From Rhodamnia argentea (lineage: Eukaryota > Streptophyta > Magnoliopsida > Myrtales > Myrtaceae), in assembly GCF_020921035.1 (NCBI RefSeq), contig NC_063155.1, positions 19,549,311 through 19,613,310 of the forward strand: a DNA stretch of 64,000 bases. Direction: 5' to 3'. Position 1 is the first letter of the stretch. The number at the start of each line of letters is the position of its first letter. The notes below the pieces were generated by a model. It did no database searches. It was not told the DNA's origin and saw only the letters and a program-made list of their open reading frames with translations. Below are positions 44,564 through 57,000 of the stretch, piece after piece. The position numbers and the translations under genes are program-made.

Positions 44564-46195
44564 TCCGTCAATGTAGGGATGTCGGACTCTTGTGTTGCCG
44601 GAGTGTTTGGAGTACTCACCACATGTGGATCGCATGGTGGAGAGTGTCGGAGTGCCAGACATAGCACGAAGGCCTTGAGAGAGTCTCGGTGCTTCCTAGG
44701 TCACAACATGTTAGAATTCTCTATTTTTTGATAAATAATGTGTCGGCGTGTCGTATCGCTTGTCAATTCCACTTAAGTTAAAAGTTAATGGGATGACAAA
44801 CATTTTGTCACTTGGTGAAACCAAAACTCTTTAGGAACCGACAAGATTTGATTTTCTTCTTTCCACTCTTCCCCACAAAATTTTGAAAATTTCAATTAAT
44901 AGAATCCCCGGAAGGAGAGAAACTCAGCAATGCCAAAAGGCCTCGCTAAAGATCCTCAAAAGCATCAACTTTAATCGGATTCAACAGTAACAAGCAATGA
45001 TTCAATACCCACTTTCCCATGCGTGACAAAAAATATGAACGAGAGGCGAAAGAAGAAAAAGAAAGAAGAAACACCTCCAGACTTTATTGACCCTAACCCA
45101 ACCTAAGAAAAATTACCACATTACTCAACATTTACCAATATTCATAAGTTACTTAATTTATCCCGCACCCACCATGAAAAACGATGCAAAAACCATCTCA
45201 AGCATACAAGAAAAGAAAGCAAAAGGAGAGAAAAAGAGATAATGATGAAGATGAAGGAAATTGAGACATGCAAAAAAAAAGAAACTGAAAAAAGGATACT
45301 AAGGGCCCGTATGGTAATCATTCTGGTTCTTTAGAACAAAAAAGAATGGGAATCTTGTTTGATAATGTAAAAGATTTTGATTTTGTTCCAAAGAATAGTT
45401 TTAAAGCAAAGACAAGAACAAAAAAAAAAGTTAATTAAAAAAAATCACTTTTAAGAATCGCAAAACAGAACACATATCTCACTTTTCTCTTTTAATTCTT
45501 TTAACACATTTCACTCGATCTAAAACATAACGAGGTCTCATTTTCAAAGAAAAATATATAAGATAATAAAATAAAAATAAAAAATTCCAAAAAAAATAAA
45601 ATATTTTAAAAATTAGAAAAATTTTAGAAAATCCCTATAAATAAAAGAAGTATAGATTAGGCTAGTTTGACCTCACTTTCATAAATTTGTATGTAGATTC
45701 CTTAGATTTCATAGATTTTATTTTTTTTAGTAAAATCATAAATACCTTTAAAATTAAACCCGAACCACATTTCTCTAAACCCTTAATGATTCATTAGGGT
45801 CTTATGATGCAATTTACCAATGTCATGATTCCTTGAGTGTACACTTAATTTCATTGGTTGTGATTTGCATTCTCTTAGGGTCCAGATGACAATGATTTTG
45901 ATTCTAAAAAGTGATTTTTATTAGAATTATTTTTTCTAATTCTGTTCATGGGATGAATTTTAGAGAATTAGAACGTATTCGGTAACTGTACAAAATTTCT
46001 ATTTCTGAAACGGAAACGCGTTTGTTAACTGCATAAAATTTTTGTTCCCAAAAATAAATTATCCTCCCAATTTTTATCATTCAAGTCAAATAATTACGTA
46101 ATTACTTTGTGAAATTTCATCCTAAATTTTGAATTAATTGAAGATTAATTTATATTGATTCTCTTATCTAACATATTGCATATTATATTTTTTTT

Positions 46196-46633
46196 CGTGC
46201 TATTCTGTCTAATTGTCATGTCATAACGAGTCTTTTTAAGCTTAAAAAAGGATAGACCATATTGGGTTAGTGTGTGATTTCAGATTAACTCGAGCCTTTG
46301 CAGGCCTATACCAAATCACAACGAAGGACTATCAAATTCAATCTTAGTGTAATCGATGGCATGTGCATGTGTACATGCAAATGGAGTCACCACCAGTCTT
46401 TGAGGAAGGTAAATCGTGCTATTCTGTCTAATTGTTATGTCATAACGAGTCATTTTAAGCTTAAAAAAGGATAGACCATGTTGGGTTAGTGTGTGATTTC
46501 ATATTAGCTCGGGCCTTCGCAGGCCTTTATGAACTCACAATGAAGGAATATCAAATTTAATCTTAGTATAATCGATGGCATGTGCATATGTACATGCAAA
46601 TGGAGCCACCACTAGTCTTTGAGGAAGGTAGAT
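46196..46633. repeat. 219-bp tandem duplication
   Basis: Two head-to-tail copies, 46196-46414 and 46415-46633, both starting CGTGCTATTCTGTCTAATTG and ending GTCTTTGAGGAAGGT, with scattered substitutions. The unit contains 'aagcttaaaaaaggataga', 'gggttagtgtgtgatttc' and 'ggagtcaccaccag'-type segments, which I associate loosely with non-coding ends of LTR retrotransposons. No coding potential. Confidence 0.75.
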
Positions 46634-47583
46634 CGATAATCTAATTGAATAATCGGGAGAAACTGTTCAATTCTTTGCAACCAGAGAAATTTAAGGTCGA
46701 TGGACAGATCTATGTATATACATGCACATGATGCGACAACACAACTTAGGCCGTAATTCAGTACCATGCATAAAGTGCCCAAGTTTGTTTTATGACGGGA
46801 CACCCCTTTCTAGTTGTTAATATCAAAATGATAACAAGTACTGAATGAGTGTCATCGTCAATATATCCTGAAGTTGGTAAATCAAGAGCAACGAATGACT
46901 TTCCGAAATTCGGTAAGTTGGCCATAATATGTCGAAAGTTGCAAGGACCCGATATTCGAGAAGTGGGTAGCAAGGTCATTAAGTCCAAGATTCGACAAGT
47001 GGTCATGATTCGGGAACTTCCCGAAAATCGTAGAAGGTCAACAATAGAGGGTTGCAGGCATAAAGAGGGCCATGGAATAGCTCTGCAGTTTAACTTTTGT
47101 CACACTTTAAGTTTCTTGCACTTTCAATTCTAGTAGCCAAGTTTATTTCCTAGTCATGTACTACTTTCTTAGGAGTATCATAACTTAACTCAAACCTTGT
47201 TTACTTTCAATCCATTTATTTCAAACCCATTTCCACACATTCTTTTTGTGATATGTTCTTCATCAAATACCTCCTCGAAAATTAAACCACAGAACCTTCT
47301 TAATAAAAATCGAAGAACGAATTTTGGTGAAAGATTTTCCTTGTTGCAAAATGAGCGAACACTGGTCAAGCAAGTTCTGGATCAATAAATACAAATCACT
47401 AATCTCATAAATTATATGAAATGCGAGCCGTAACGAAGAATAGACAATCCCTTTTTTGGTAATTTCCTGTCGAAAAAAAATCTTCTTTGATAAAATTACA
47501 CGATACTAAGGACCCATTACTCTCTCAGACCCGAAACTATCATGTCATGCAAAACCAGAACATCATCAGATCACGACCCGCCT

Positions 47584-49239
47584 TCACTGTATCTTCACCC
47601 AACTCCCCCAACTTGGTATACCGGCATGCACCACAAACAACATATAGTAGCCCGGCGGCGCGATTTCAGCGGTCGATGGCCCGACCACGTTCAAGTTATG
47701 CGAGTCAGGCGGCAAGTGCGACACCCTGACCAATTTGAGCACCACCATTCTCTGGTTCATCGCCAGTGAATGTGTGGTGAATGAAGGAGCAACAATCCGG
47801 ACGGATAGAACGTCATCGGACAAGTACAGGGGCACCCAGAAGGTCAGCGAAAAGGGTTGTCCGAGCATTAGAATCTCATTCACGGATGAAATTTGGGGCT
47901 GAAATGGTCTGTGCTCGACCGACAGATAAGGTGGCGAGAAGGCCTCTAAGCTTAAGTCTGTTGGGTAGTCCACATCGGTGAAGTTGTAGTATCTATGCGG
48001 ATTGCTTCCTCCAACTAGCACTCTCCCATCTGCAAGCAAAATCGCCGTCGAGTGGTAGAGTCTCGGTCTTGGAGAAGCTGACATGACGGAAAATCTCCAA
48101 TCCAGGCTCCCGTTGGGCCGATAAATGACCGGTCTAGTCACCGGCGATTGTCCGAGCTCCCAGCCAGCGGTGCCGCATTCCACCCCATTGACGATGATGA
48201 CGTCTCCGGTGGGTAGAAGAAGCATATCGCCCATAACTCTAGCAATTGGCATGTCTTCCATTACCCATCTAGGGTTTTCGTCCGACACCCTAAGCCTCCC
48301 ACACGAAGAACTTGCTCTCACGAAATTGCCTCGGCCGGCTTGTGTGTATGCACCTCTCGGTGCGCCACCGCAAATCACGATTTCAGCTTCAATGGCCATG
48401 TTCTCGTCAATAGGAAGCAAGACGGATGAGCCCGAGCTAGGATAATTTCGAGGATCGCTAACAGGGATTGGAGGGAACTCTTTCACCACTCTGTTGTGGT
48501 TGTAATCCAGAGATATCGACCTTGTATTGGCGAAGACGAAGAGATTCCCATCAGGAAGAAGGTGAACAAAAGGGTATAGATTGTTCTCACTCTCGTCTCT
48601 AGTTTCCAATAGAAATCGAAGCCAAAAAGGCCCCGAAGAAGTGGAATAAGGGTCTTCATTTTTAGGGTAGAACTCATAGTTAAACTCCCTCCTCCCACCA
48701 ATGATAATAATTCGACCGTCCGGTAGAATTTGATTAGTGGCATACCATCTACGTTGAGATAAGTAACCAGGATACTCGACCCAATCACATGAATTGGCGT
48801 CGCACGGGGTGAAAACCCGTACGGCACGATCGCCGTCGTTGAATCCTCCTGTCTGAATAAGAGAGCCGTTCGGACTCATGGCGCCCGATGAGCACCATGT
48901 GTCGGTTTGCACCATGAGAGGGCGAAAGCTGTTCGTCTCCACATCATATAAAATCGAGTGCGCAGTGCAATCGACTTTTAAGGCAGTGTCATAGGCGTCG
49001 TAGCGGCAGCGGCCCTCCGGAAGAGAGAGGTTCGAAGGGCCGAAGTCCGTTCTGTCAAACGCGACGACCTTGTTGTTGGGGAGGAGCTGCATGTGCATGG
49101 CCGAGATGCCGACGCTCGGTTGGAGGAGGTGCCACTCGCCTCCCTGGCCATAGCAGAACGGAAAGATTTCGGATGTGATGATCAAACAGTGAAACATGAG
49201 AAGGGAGAGCAGTGAAATAAGTAGGAACAGGTTAGACAT
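47584..49239 (-). CDS. Glyoxal oxidase-like secreted copper radical oxidase
   Basis: Intronless, 551 residues, the usual size for plant GLOX/galactose-oxidase-like proteins. Predicted role: copper-radical oxidation of aldehydes or related substrates at the cell wall with release of H2O2. An N-terminal signal peptide covers about 1-31 (SNLFLLISLLSLLMF ... FCYG). The glyoxal oxidase N-terminal seven-bladed domain follows, and a C-terminal DUF1929 Ig-like domain starts near 440. All radical and copper ligand positions are present: Cys116 in DTWCSSGA (to cross-link to tyrosine), Tyr166 in QRRWYATNQ, Tyr395-His396 in RPRLYHSTA, and His538 in VVHAGIPSWGSW near the end. Several N-glycosylation sequons occur (NLS, NGS). 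The substrate is not deducible; relatives act in pollen/tapetum or in defence. Confidence 0.93.
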   Translation of the reverse strand: MSNLFLLISLLSLLMFHCLIITSEIFPFCYGQGGEWHLLQPSVGISAMHMQLLPNNKVVAFDRTDFGPSNLSLPEGRCRYDAYDTALKVDCTAHSILYDVETNSFRPLMVQTDTWCSSGAMSPNGSLIQTGGFNDGDRAVRVFTPCDANSCDWVEYPGYLSQRRWYATNQILPDGRIIIIGGRREFNYEFYPKNEDPYSTSSGPFWLRFLLETRDESENNLYPFVHLLPDGNLFVFANTRSISLDYNHNRVVKEFPPIPVSDPRNYPSSGSSVLLPIDENMAIEAEIVICGGAPRGAYTQAGRGNFVRASSSCGRLRVSDENPRWVMEDMPIARVMGDMLLLPTGDVIIVNGVECGTAGWELGQSPVTRPVIYRPNGSLDWRFSVMSASPRPRLYHSTAILLADGRVLVGGSNPHRYYNFTDVDYPTDLSLEAFSPPYLSVEHRPFQPQISSVNEILMLGQPFSLTFWVPLYLSDDVLSVRIVAPSFTTHSLAMNQRMVVLKLVRVSHLPPDSHNLNVVGPSTAEIAPPGYYMLFVVHAGIPSWGSWVKIQ

Positions 49240-50366
49240 ATTATTCTTTCGCCAATTCCAAGAAAGAATGCTTTTGCAGGATTACGTTTGGAGAGCTATT
49301 GTTGAAAGTGTGTAGAGAGAGAAAGTAGCAAGAGAGAGGTAGGATGAAAGTAAGGTGAGTTTAGGTGAAATCATGGATTAAATTAGCCACATTTTGAAAG
49401 GATTTAATACTAAAAAAAAAAAAACTGTGACGTTTTTGTTGTATACATCTTTGAAAATGCTCTTGAAGTCTGAAGCGGAAATGGGGAACAATGAAGTGGT
49501 ATCATGTTCAAGAAATGTGATCCGCATTACTAGACTACCTAGAAATCATTCATTTCATGCCTACAGAAAATTTCAGACAAGAGTAAGATGTCCTAACTAG
49601 TGTCCATGAAGAAACGATTTAACAAGATTCAATCAACCATCAACTATTTGTTTCTTGAAAAATAAGCTATTTGAACAATACATTCCTAAAAGGGATCGCT
49701 TGTATCGCTTACAAAATTCAAGGAGTAAAAAATATTATCATAGTTCACGAAAACGTTTAGGTGTAAATTGTTGTTGATAATAAAAATATTTTTTATTGAC
49801 TAATCATTTTAAATGATACAGACTATTAATTTTATGAAAATACTTTTCAAATCGTAAATTTTTCGCGAAACTAATGAAACCTTAAAGTGGTTCAAGTTAT
49901 GAAAGATCAATCATATAATTCACAAATAATGAAAACTTATCCGGACCTATTTAGTTAATGATATTGTTGTACAATTCAACACATTTTACCTGTTTCATTC
50001 TCCTAATAACCAAGTTTTCTCCCCATGTCTTTAGCAAGAACAAGTAAACGGATTCACTTAGTAATCACCACTTGTCCTAAACTCCTAATCATCATATGAC
50101 AATCCTCTCTTGTGAACCACCAATGTGACCGACAATTCCCCCGAGTCCCGGAGCACCAATCATGCCAATCTCCGAAGCTGCCACTCCTTCTCCCAATGCA
50201 ACGTGTCTCAACCTGCATGTCCCATGCAACGACGTACGTACGTATATATAACCATCCACATATCTCCAATCTCTTCTTCTTTTCACTACAGGGAAACACA
50301 ATCAAAACACACCATTTGAAACAAAGAAACTGTTCACATAGTAAGTTCCGGTTCTTACTCTTCAAG
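49240..50366. other. Intergenic between diverging GLOX-like and LEA genes
   Basis: The two genes point away from each other, so this 1.1 kb contains both promoters. A diverged copy of the 4.9-kb MITE family lies at about 49640-49890 (ends in 'ttcttgaaaaataag' and 'ttttcgcgaaac', interior 'gataataaaaatatttttta'). The seed-type promoter elements of the LEA gene are listed separately. No clear TATA box was seen for the GLOX-like gene. Confidence 0.5.
50201..50251 (+). promoter_or_regulatory. LEA promoter: ABRE, two RY motifs, TATA box
   Basis: Within 170 bases upstream of the LEA start codon are, in order, an ABRE with the strong form ACGTGTC (50201-50207), an RY element TGCATG (50214-50219), a second RY element CATGCA (50223-50228), and the TATA box TATATATAA (50243-50251), which would place transcription start near 50280. 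ABRE binds ABI5-type bZIPs and RY binds ABI3/FUS3/LEC2 B3 factors, so abscisic-acid and late-embryo expression is inferred. Confidence 0.75.
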
Positions 50367-51920
50367 ATGAGCCAAGAGCAGCAGAGGAGGGCTCGGGAGG
50401 ATGAGTACGGCGACCTGTTTGATGTTGGCAGTGAGCTCGCAGAGAAGCCGGTCAAGCCTAGAGATGCGGCGATGATGCAGACAGCAAAGAATGAGATGTT
50501 TGGCCAGATCCAGAGGGGCCGCGCGGCCACCACCATGCAGTCGGGGGCGGCACGCAACGAGAGAGCCGGGCTCGTGGGCCACGACAACATGCCCGAAGTC
50601 ACCAGCGAAGATGGAGTGACCATCACCGAGACCAATCTTCCCGGTCGACGCGGGAAAACTGAGTCTGTTGGTGGACAGGTTTGATGAATCACAACTTATT
50701 CGATGTGTCCAATCAATTGCATTTTGCAAGTTACACGACCGATCGCGAAAATACATGCATAAGATGTAGATCCCCTATCTCGTGAAGCGTCTTAACCTGT
50801 GTTCCGATTAATTTCACATGGGAGGTAAATGTTCATCGAGCATACGAGCGATATATCTACTAATTAATCAGAGGGTAAACAATCTTTGCATAACACATTT
50901 TTGTGCGCTCTACACATATTCGACTTCCATACATAAGCCCAAAATTGTGATGACTGAACATTTTCCTGCATTGAATTATGGGATCCTAGGTTTATATAAA
51001 TGATTGTTCCTGCGACCACCGAGGTTGTTCACGTATATTTAAGGATGGGCGATTTCTTATAAACATGTTGCATTTGTACATGATCAAATATATCTCATGT
51101 TGATGCTGTAAATGAAGTAAATCTTGGGCTACTCGACATTATGGTCGATGATTTTTCAGCTCGTTATAAGATGGTCTGGGCATTTGATTTCGCAGGTTGT
51201 TAATCAATACAGCCTACGTTCTCCCATCCCGACAATGACACCATCCTCGATTTATCAGACTGACAATAGTAAGTACGGCGATGGTTCAATCACCATCGGG
51301 GAGGCGCTCGAGGCCGCCGCTCTAACGGCCGGGCAGAAGCCCGTAGAATGGAGTGACGCTGCTGCGATCCAGGCGGCAGAAGTCAGAGCGACGGGCCGCA
51401 GCTCCATAGTTCCCGGCGGAGTAGCCGCTGCCGCTCAGTCGGCCGCAAATCTTAACGCTAGGACTCTTAGAGATGAGGACAAGACCACATTGGCCGACAT
51501 TCTGGGGGTATAATTACTACAAATCTTCCCGTTGCTCTTGTAAGTTAATCAGCAAGATAGGTACTGCATTTGGCCCGAAGGGCAACAAGAGGTAGTACAT
51601 TGTTCTAGACGCCAAATAAATCATATGATCCTTCGTCTTGTTTTGAGCCACACATGGAGCTATAAGCTCCAAATCAACTTCATTTTCTTGTTGATCTTTA
51701 TTTTTTCTTGTATCAATCAACGATTCAACGTACACGATGTGTGACAGCAATTCCCTTGCAGGAGGCAACTTCTAAGTTGCCATCAGATAAACCGGCGTCA
51801 CGTCGAGATGCAGAGGGAGTGGCCGGTGCCGAGATGAGGAACGACCCGAATTTGAATACTCATCCCGCAGGCATTGCAGCCTCAGTGGCGGCAGCAGCGA
51901 GGCTCAATCAGAGGAAGTGA
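50367..51920 (+). CDS. Late embryogenesis abundant protein, SMP/D-34 type
   Basis: 260 residues in three exons (50367-50678, 51196-51507, 51762-51920), both introns in phase 0. It is a seed maturation protein (SMP family, LEA group D-34, like RAB28), thought to protect cell contents during desiccation. Three SMP units are visible: about 12-70 (DLFDVGSELAEKPVKPRDAA ... QTAKNEM), about 136-195 (ITIGEALEAAAL ... PVEWSDAAAIQAAE ... GGVAAAAQSAANLN) and about 203-258 (DILGEATSKLPSDKPASRRDAEG ... PAGIAASVAAAARLNQ). It is hydrophilic and Ala/Gly-rich, with no Cys or Trp except W in the second unit and no targeting signal. Length and exon layout match the family. The promoter motifs point to ABA-controlled seed expression. 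Confidence 0.93.
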
Positions 51921-54067
51921 TCGGTGTGCGAGATGATGAAATAGCGTGCTCGGGCCACCCTCAAGGTCTTCTTGTTGTTGCCCAATGAATTGCTCTTTCT
52001 TATCTTTGATTTTCTTTTTGAACTCTCTCGATGGAAATTGAAATTGCGCTTAAGAGGGGTAAGTGTTGTACCTTTGTTCAGCTAGATTAATTTGTACTTA
52101 TCCAATGTAGAAATGCTTCCCCAAAGTTTTAGAATGCGATTCAGACCATAGTGAAGTTCATCAGAAAGTACACGAACGTTATAGACATTTCGAAAGGTAC
52201 AATCAAATTCATGCTACTAGAGATAACCGGCGAAAATTGTCCAAAAAGTCCTAATCTTACTGTACGGTAGTCAATCAGTCTTAAAACTTTCAATTGTGTT
52301 AATCTAGTCCTAAAAATTTTTTGAAGATTTTTCAATTTAGTCCTTTTGACCAATTTTGACCAAATTTCGATGATCCGGATGTTGACAGTCTAAGGTAATG
52401 TGAACGATTGTTGCAATTTTTTAAAATTTTCTATTTTTTTCTTTTTTTCTTCCTATTTCCGTCGACCTAGATGTGGATGGAAATAAGTAAAACATAAAAA
52501 AGAAAAAGGAAAGGAAGGAAAAAAAAAAGAAAAAAGGATAAAAAATTCTTAGTTTTTTTAAATGGTAAAATTCTTAACGCCAGCATTGATCGTGCCACAT
52601 AGGACGACTTGTGCTAACTATACGATTTCTAACCAAAATTAGACAAAAGAATTACATTGACAAATCTTGAAAAAGTCGATGGCTGTATTGACAAACCATC
52701 AAAATGATTAAGACTAAAATGACACAATTCAAAAGTTTAAAACTTAACCGATTGCCGTACAATAAATTTAGGACTTTTTTAAAAATTAGCTCGAAATAAC
52801 TTTGTCACGGGTGGCGGCCAAGTGGTCGGCATTTCGGACAACTCGGATTCCTCAAAAAGCAAACAGTACTTGAATCAATATAGTCAACTAACTAATCTAG
52901 CCTTTTTGAATGTGACAAAACACGTGAGTGGTTGAGTGAATGACTTGACTATTCAGTTGGGAATGGAACTCAAATTTTAGGCAAAGTATATAGTTTATTG
53001 AACAAAAAGCCTAGATCAGGTTCTTCAATGTCAAACTGAATCGTGAAATTATAATCGAAGGTTTGACTAGTCATTCACAAAGTACCAAAAGTCACCGGAG
53101 AAAAGATCCATGAGTTTAGTTTCAATTAAAACAATGTCACTCAACAAACTTGAAGTGGCATATTGGAGTCAACGAAGGAGACGCGGGGATGGAAAGTATG
53201 CGTACCATGTTCATCCCAAACCCATGCAAAGAGATGGATGATTTCATTCACTTCGTCTACTTCACGGAAATAAATAATTTAAAAAACCAAAAATAATAAT
53301 TTAAGAAATATTTTTTCCTAAATTGATCGCTTATATTACTTGACGAGAATTAATCAATAAAAAATATTTTTGTTATCGACAATAATTTATATCTAAGTAT
53401 CTTCAAAAAAAAAAAAAATCGATTCATTCATTTTTGTAAGCGATACAAGTGATCATTTTAATTATATATATCTCAAATCATTCATTTTTTGCGAAACAAA
53501 CAAAACTTAAGTCAATAGTCTGATAACCAACCTAAGAAATAGTGAACTTTGTGTGAAAAATCTCTCTCAATACTCATCACCGTATTTTCAGATAGTATTA
53601 AACTTGCTCAAAATGACATAAATTGAAGAAGTTGAGGGGTCAAGGGCTTTCCACTCGACTGTGTTCACATTATGATTTCGAATAAGGAAAAAAGCTAATT
53701 CAAATAAATTAAAAAAAAAAAGGTCAAAATTGCTTTCGTTTGCCGTCGAACTAGAACGGGTAAACTAACAAAGAGACCAATATCCTGAGTAGTGGAGGAT
53801 ATAAAATTGGGCACAATAGTTACATACGACAGATTATAACCAACAAAAAACCTATGCTCATTAAATTTGGGGCAACAAAATCAATATGACATTACAGCAA
53901 ATCAAGCAACCAATACAAACCATGCTCTCATTGAATCGAAAGCATGAAATGTACATGTTTCTATACGATACCACAGTACAACATACAGATTTGGGCACAC
54001 AAGGCCGGAAACGGGGAGAAATCCTGACCTAAAGCTCCACGGCAAAATCCAGATGCACTCAGCGATG
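51921..54067. other. Intergenic between LEA and MON2 genes
   Basis: Probable LEA 3' untranslated sequence to about 52.1 kb, then a foldback repeat (52235-52786), then about 400 bp without features, then a diverged copy of the 4.9-kb MITE family at about 53260-53515 (interior 'ttttgttatcgacaataat', right side 'tttttgcgaaacaaaca'). The last 250 bases are the probable 3' untranslated region of the MON2-like gene. Confidence 0.5.
52235..52786. repeat. Foldback non-coding element, family 2
   Basis: About 550 bp. The left arm reads CCAAAAAGTCCTAATCTTAC, then TGTACGG, then 'aactttcaattgtgttaat'. The right arm on the other strand reads AAAAAAGTCCTAAATTTATT, then GTACGG, then 'aacttttgaattgtgtcat'. 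A purine-rich, low-complexity middle (GAAAAAGGAAAGGAAGG) separates the arms. A single arm of the same family is seen at about 8750-8830. Confidence 0.65.
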
Positions 54068-57000
54068 TCATAGAGGAGTTAGTCCTGTCAAGGCTTGAAA
54101 CTTTCCAAGAGCAAGTTCTTCGGCAATGAGCCTTAGGAGCACCTGCACTAACTCCCGTACTCTAGATTCCCTGCATGTGGAATGGTGCGTGAGTCAAATG
54201 TTTCGGAATTCAAATTAATTTATTTGTTACTGGCATGTCAACCAGCACATTATGGAGTTCGCAGTGTGTGCAAGAGTGTTTTTTTAACGCTTGTGGTTGC
54301 AGTTAGATGTTTGCTGTTATCACTAAGCAAGAGAACGCGAAAAATACATTTAGGCGAGTATTCAGGTGAAAAAATGGAAACTACAAAGTTAAAACTTCCA
54401 AGATCCTCTGCACATAAAATTGTCAGAACTTAGAAGCAAGCATATAAGACTCCCTATGATTATCAAGATTAGATGGTGGGACTAGCTCGTGATTTGATTT
54501 GTGTTTTCCCTATAGATCAATGTACAGATAGTTCATTCTTCTATAGAAAGATTTGCACCAAGTGTCCCTCCCAGGATGACTAGACTCGCAGGCAGTGATA
54601 ATTTGCATGCAAAATGATGCAATTTACATTACTAATAAAATTCAACGCCATTATGACTAGGTGATGCATTGACATGCACATAAGTCAAAACTCTATCCAT
54701 ACACTTCGCATAAGATTTAATTGATGAGGGAAAAAGGCTCTATGATGCATATAGGAGCAATCACAACCACAATTCCCGGCTACTTTTACACATAGAAGAT
54801 GCTTCGTAGGACTCTCACCTTGATGCGACAAGTTCACAAAAAGATGGGAAAAGTACAAGAAGATGGGCGCGTCGGTTATAGCCATTGTCTGCCCCTAGGC
54901 CTCTTCTCAAGTGAGGATGTAAAGGAAGCTCGCATACTGTCTCTTTGTGGATTACAAGACGTGCCAATTGTTTTAGAATATAAATCATCTCTTCCAACCT
55001 AGCTGTGGGCAGTGGACGATCACCTGCATGAACAAAGCCAAGTTATCAGATAGCCAAACAGAAGTGAAACTCCACATGTTTACAATAAGGCATTCATGAG
55101 TATTATGAGTCACGCACCCAAGTCATTTTCATCAATGAGAAACCTATGCAAAATATAGTCGCATCTAGCCATCAGGACCATGACTGATATTTTACTGATG
55201 TCGGATGATATTGAGTTCCAATTGCAAGCTTCACTGTCATAACTGACAAGAAAAGGAAAGTGTTAGTCCATGAGCACCTTGCCAGATACATTGAACTGGC
55301 CTTTCGAGGGGATATTCTTGCCAAAGATATACAACAACGAAGTCCTCGGAAAGGGGGAGCCATAGTCATATCAGATAGCCCTCTTGAATGGAACCTTGAA
55401 GGAAAGGGTCTCGATTATTGAGCACAATTTTATCAGCATATGGTGATTTCATGAGTTGCAGATTTGAGTTTGATGTGGAGAGACATTTTGCATGAATATA
55501 TCAGCAAACAACCTCATCAAGAGAAACTTAGAGATGACTTGATAACACCGGTACGAGGACACCAAAGGTGCGTCTTCATAAATGACAGACTAATCACATG
55601 CTGAAAGGACAAAACTATAAACAGAAAACACTACCTTACCTGGTCAAGGCAAATAACTTTTCCAAACAAGTCAAGGAAAATCTGCTGGAATGAGGAGGCA
55701 TCAGTTCCACTGTATCAATAGGCAAAGTGCATGTGCGTGATGCACATCGATCCAAGGTGGAAACTAGTCGTTGCAATATCTGCATAAATTATAACAGAAA
55801 AAATTACCTACAGAATATAGCTCCACGGGGCACAACTGAGAGATCTCACGCATTTGGCAATTTATAATTTAAAAACACACAAAGAGAAGACGAGAATATT
55901 CAAGAGATTGTCAATCTGAAACTAGCAGTTAGGGGTCATCTCACATGGAATTAATAATGGAGTCAACTTCAGCTACTTACCCATTATTGACCCGAACCCT
56001 CCGCCCTCCCCCCAAATCAAACCAATCCACACACACACACACAAAAAAAAATAACAGAAACCCAAAATATAGAAGACGGTAAAAATTCCACAACCTAAAT
56101 AGTTGTTCAACTATTACAATTAAATGGAAGAGAAACATGAATTTCAAAATTATTATATGAACCATGCTAGTTTCCCTCAATAGAAAAAACTAGCAAGAAC
56201 AGATCTCAAAGTTCATACTAGGTTGCAGATTCATGGTAGAACGGACACTATCAATGGGATTGAAGCTTCAAATCATGTATTCTGATCACTGTTGGGATTA
56301 TGGCTTCAAGTTCCGAGTATCCCTTAAATCTTTTAATATATACACACACACACACACACACACTATCTTAGGCACAGGTTCCTCTTATTCAGCTGACCGG
56401 TCCTTTAATTGCAGATATTTTTGTCAAAATGTCTGGGCGAGAGAATTACATCGGCCGACGCATCGATTGGCGATTTGAGAATATCGTCACCCAGAATGTT
56501 CAGGACAGTCATCTCAAGGGACTCGTCAGCCTTAACTGCTGCTGCAGGGAGATAATCTGTTGGAAGAGCTCGTCCACAGCAACCAACAAGGAATACCTCA
56601 TATACATCTGCAACTTCTTTCCAGAAACGTACCCTTGCTTGTCTACTAATGTTTGCATCAGGGCCACTGTTCATCTTTAGCTTACCGACATCATTGAGAA
56701 CAATGCGGTTGAAACCTTCAACTGCTGTTCTCCAGAGACCAGCATAGGGATTGTCTCTTCTCGATTTCATGCACCTGTCATTTCACCCATTATAATTATC
56801 AGATAAAAAAAGTATCAGCAGGTTGCAAGATTGGTAGATCTAACTCATCTCCATGTGTCAAATGTAGGCTCACGTCATTGCAAGACATTATCACCCATTA
56901 TCGACGAACAAAAAATTGACTCATCCTGAATTTGTTTAAATTGGCATCATTTTGGAGTTAAAAGCAATATCTGGTTCTATGTACATGTCAAATCATGTCA

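Larger units (their letters stand above)
37251..47583. other. Gene-poor, repeat-rich 10-kb interval
   Basis: No coding region is supported. Content in order: AT-rich sequence; a GGAGGA-rich patch at about 39446-39470; related 'gtgtcggac' blocks in opposite orientation at about 42840-43020 and 44575-44710; the nested TIR element 43491-44487; the compound microsatellite 44494-44563; a 'gggcccgtatggtaatcatt' MITE-like start at about 45303 and a related 'cgtattcggtaactgt' segment at about 45974; a 219-bp tandem duplication at 46196-46633. Short frames in this interval are not conserved-looking. Confidence 0.5.

Noticed and set aside
47781-48445. Plus-strand frames across the GLOX-like gene
   Set aside because: Shadows of the intact minus-strand coding region, which contains all catalytic residues.
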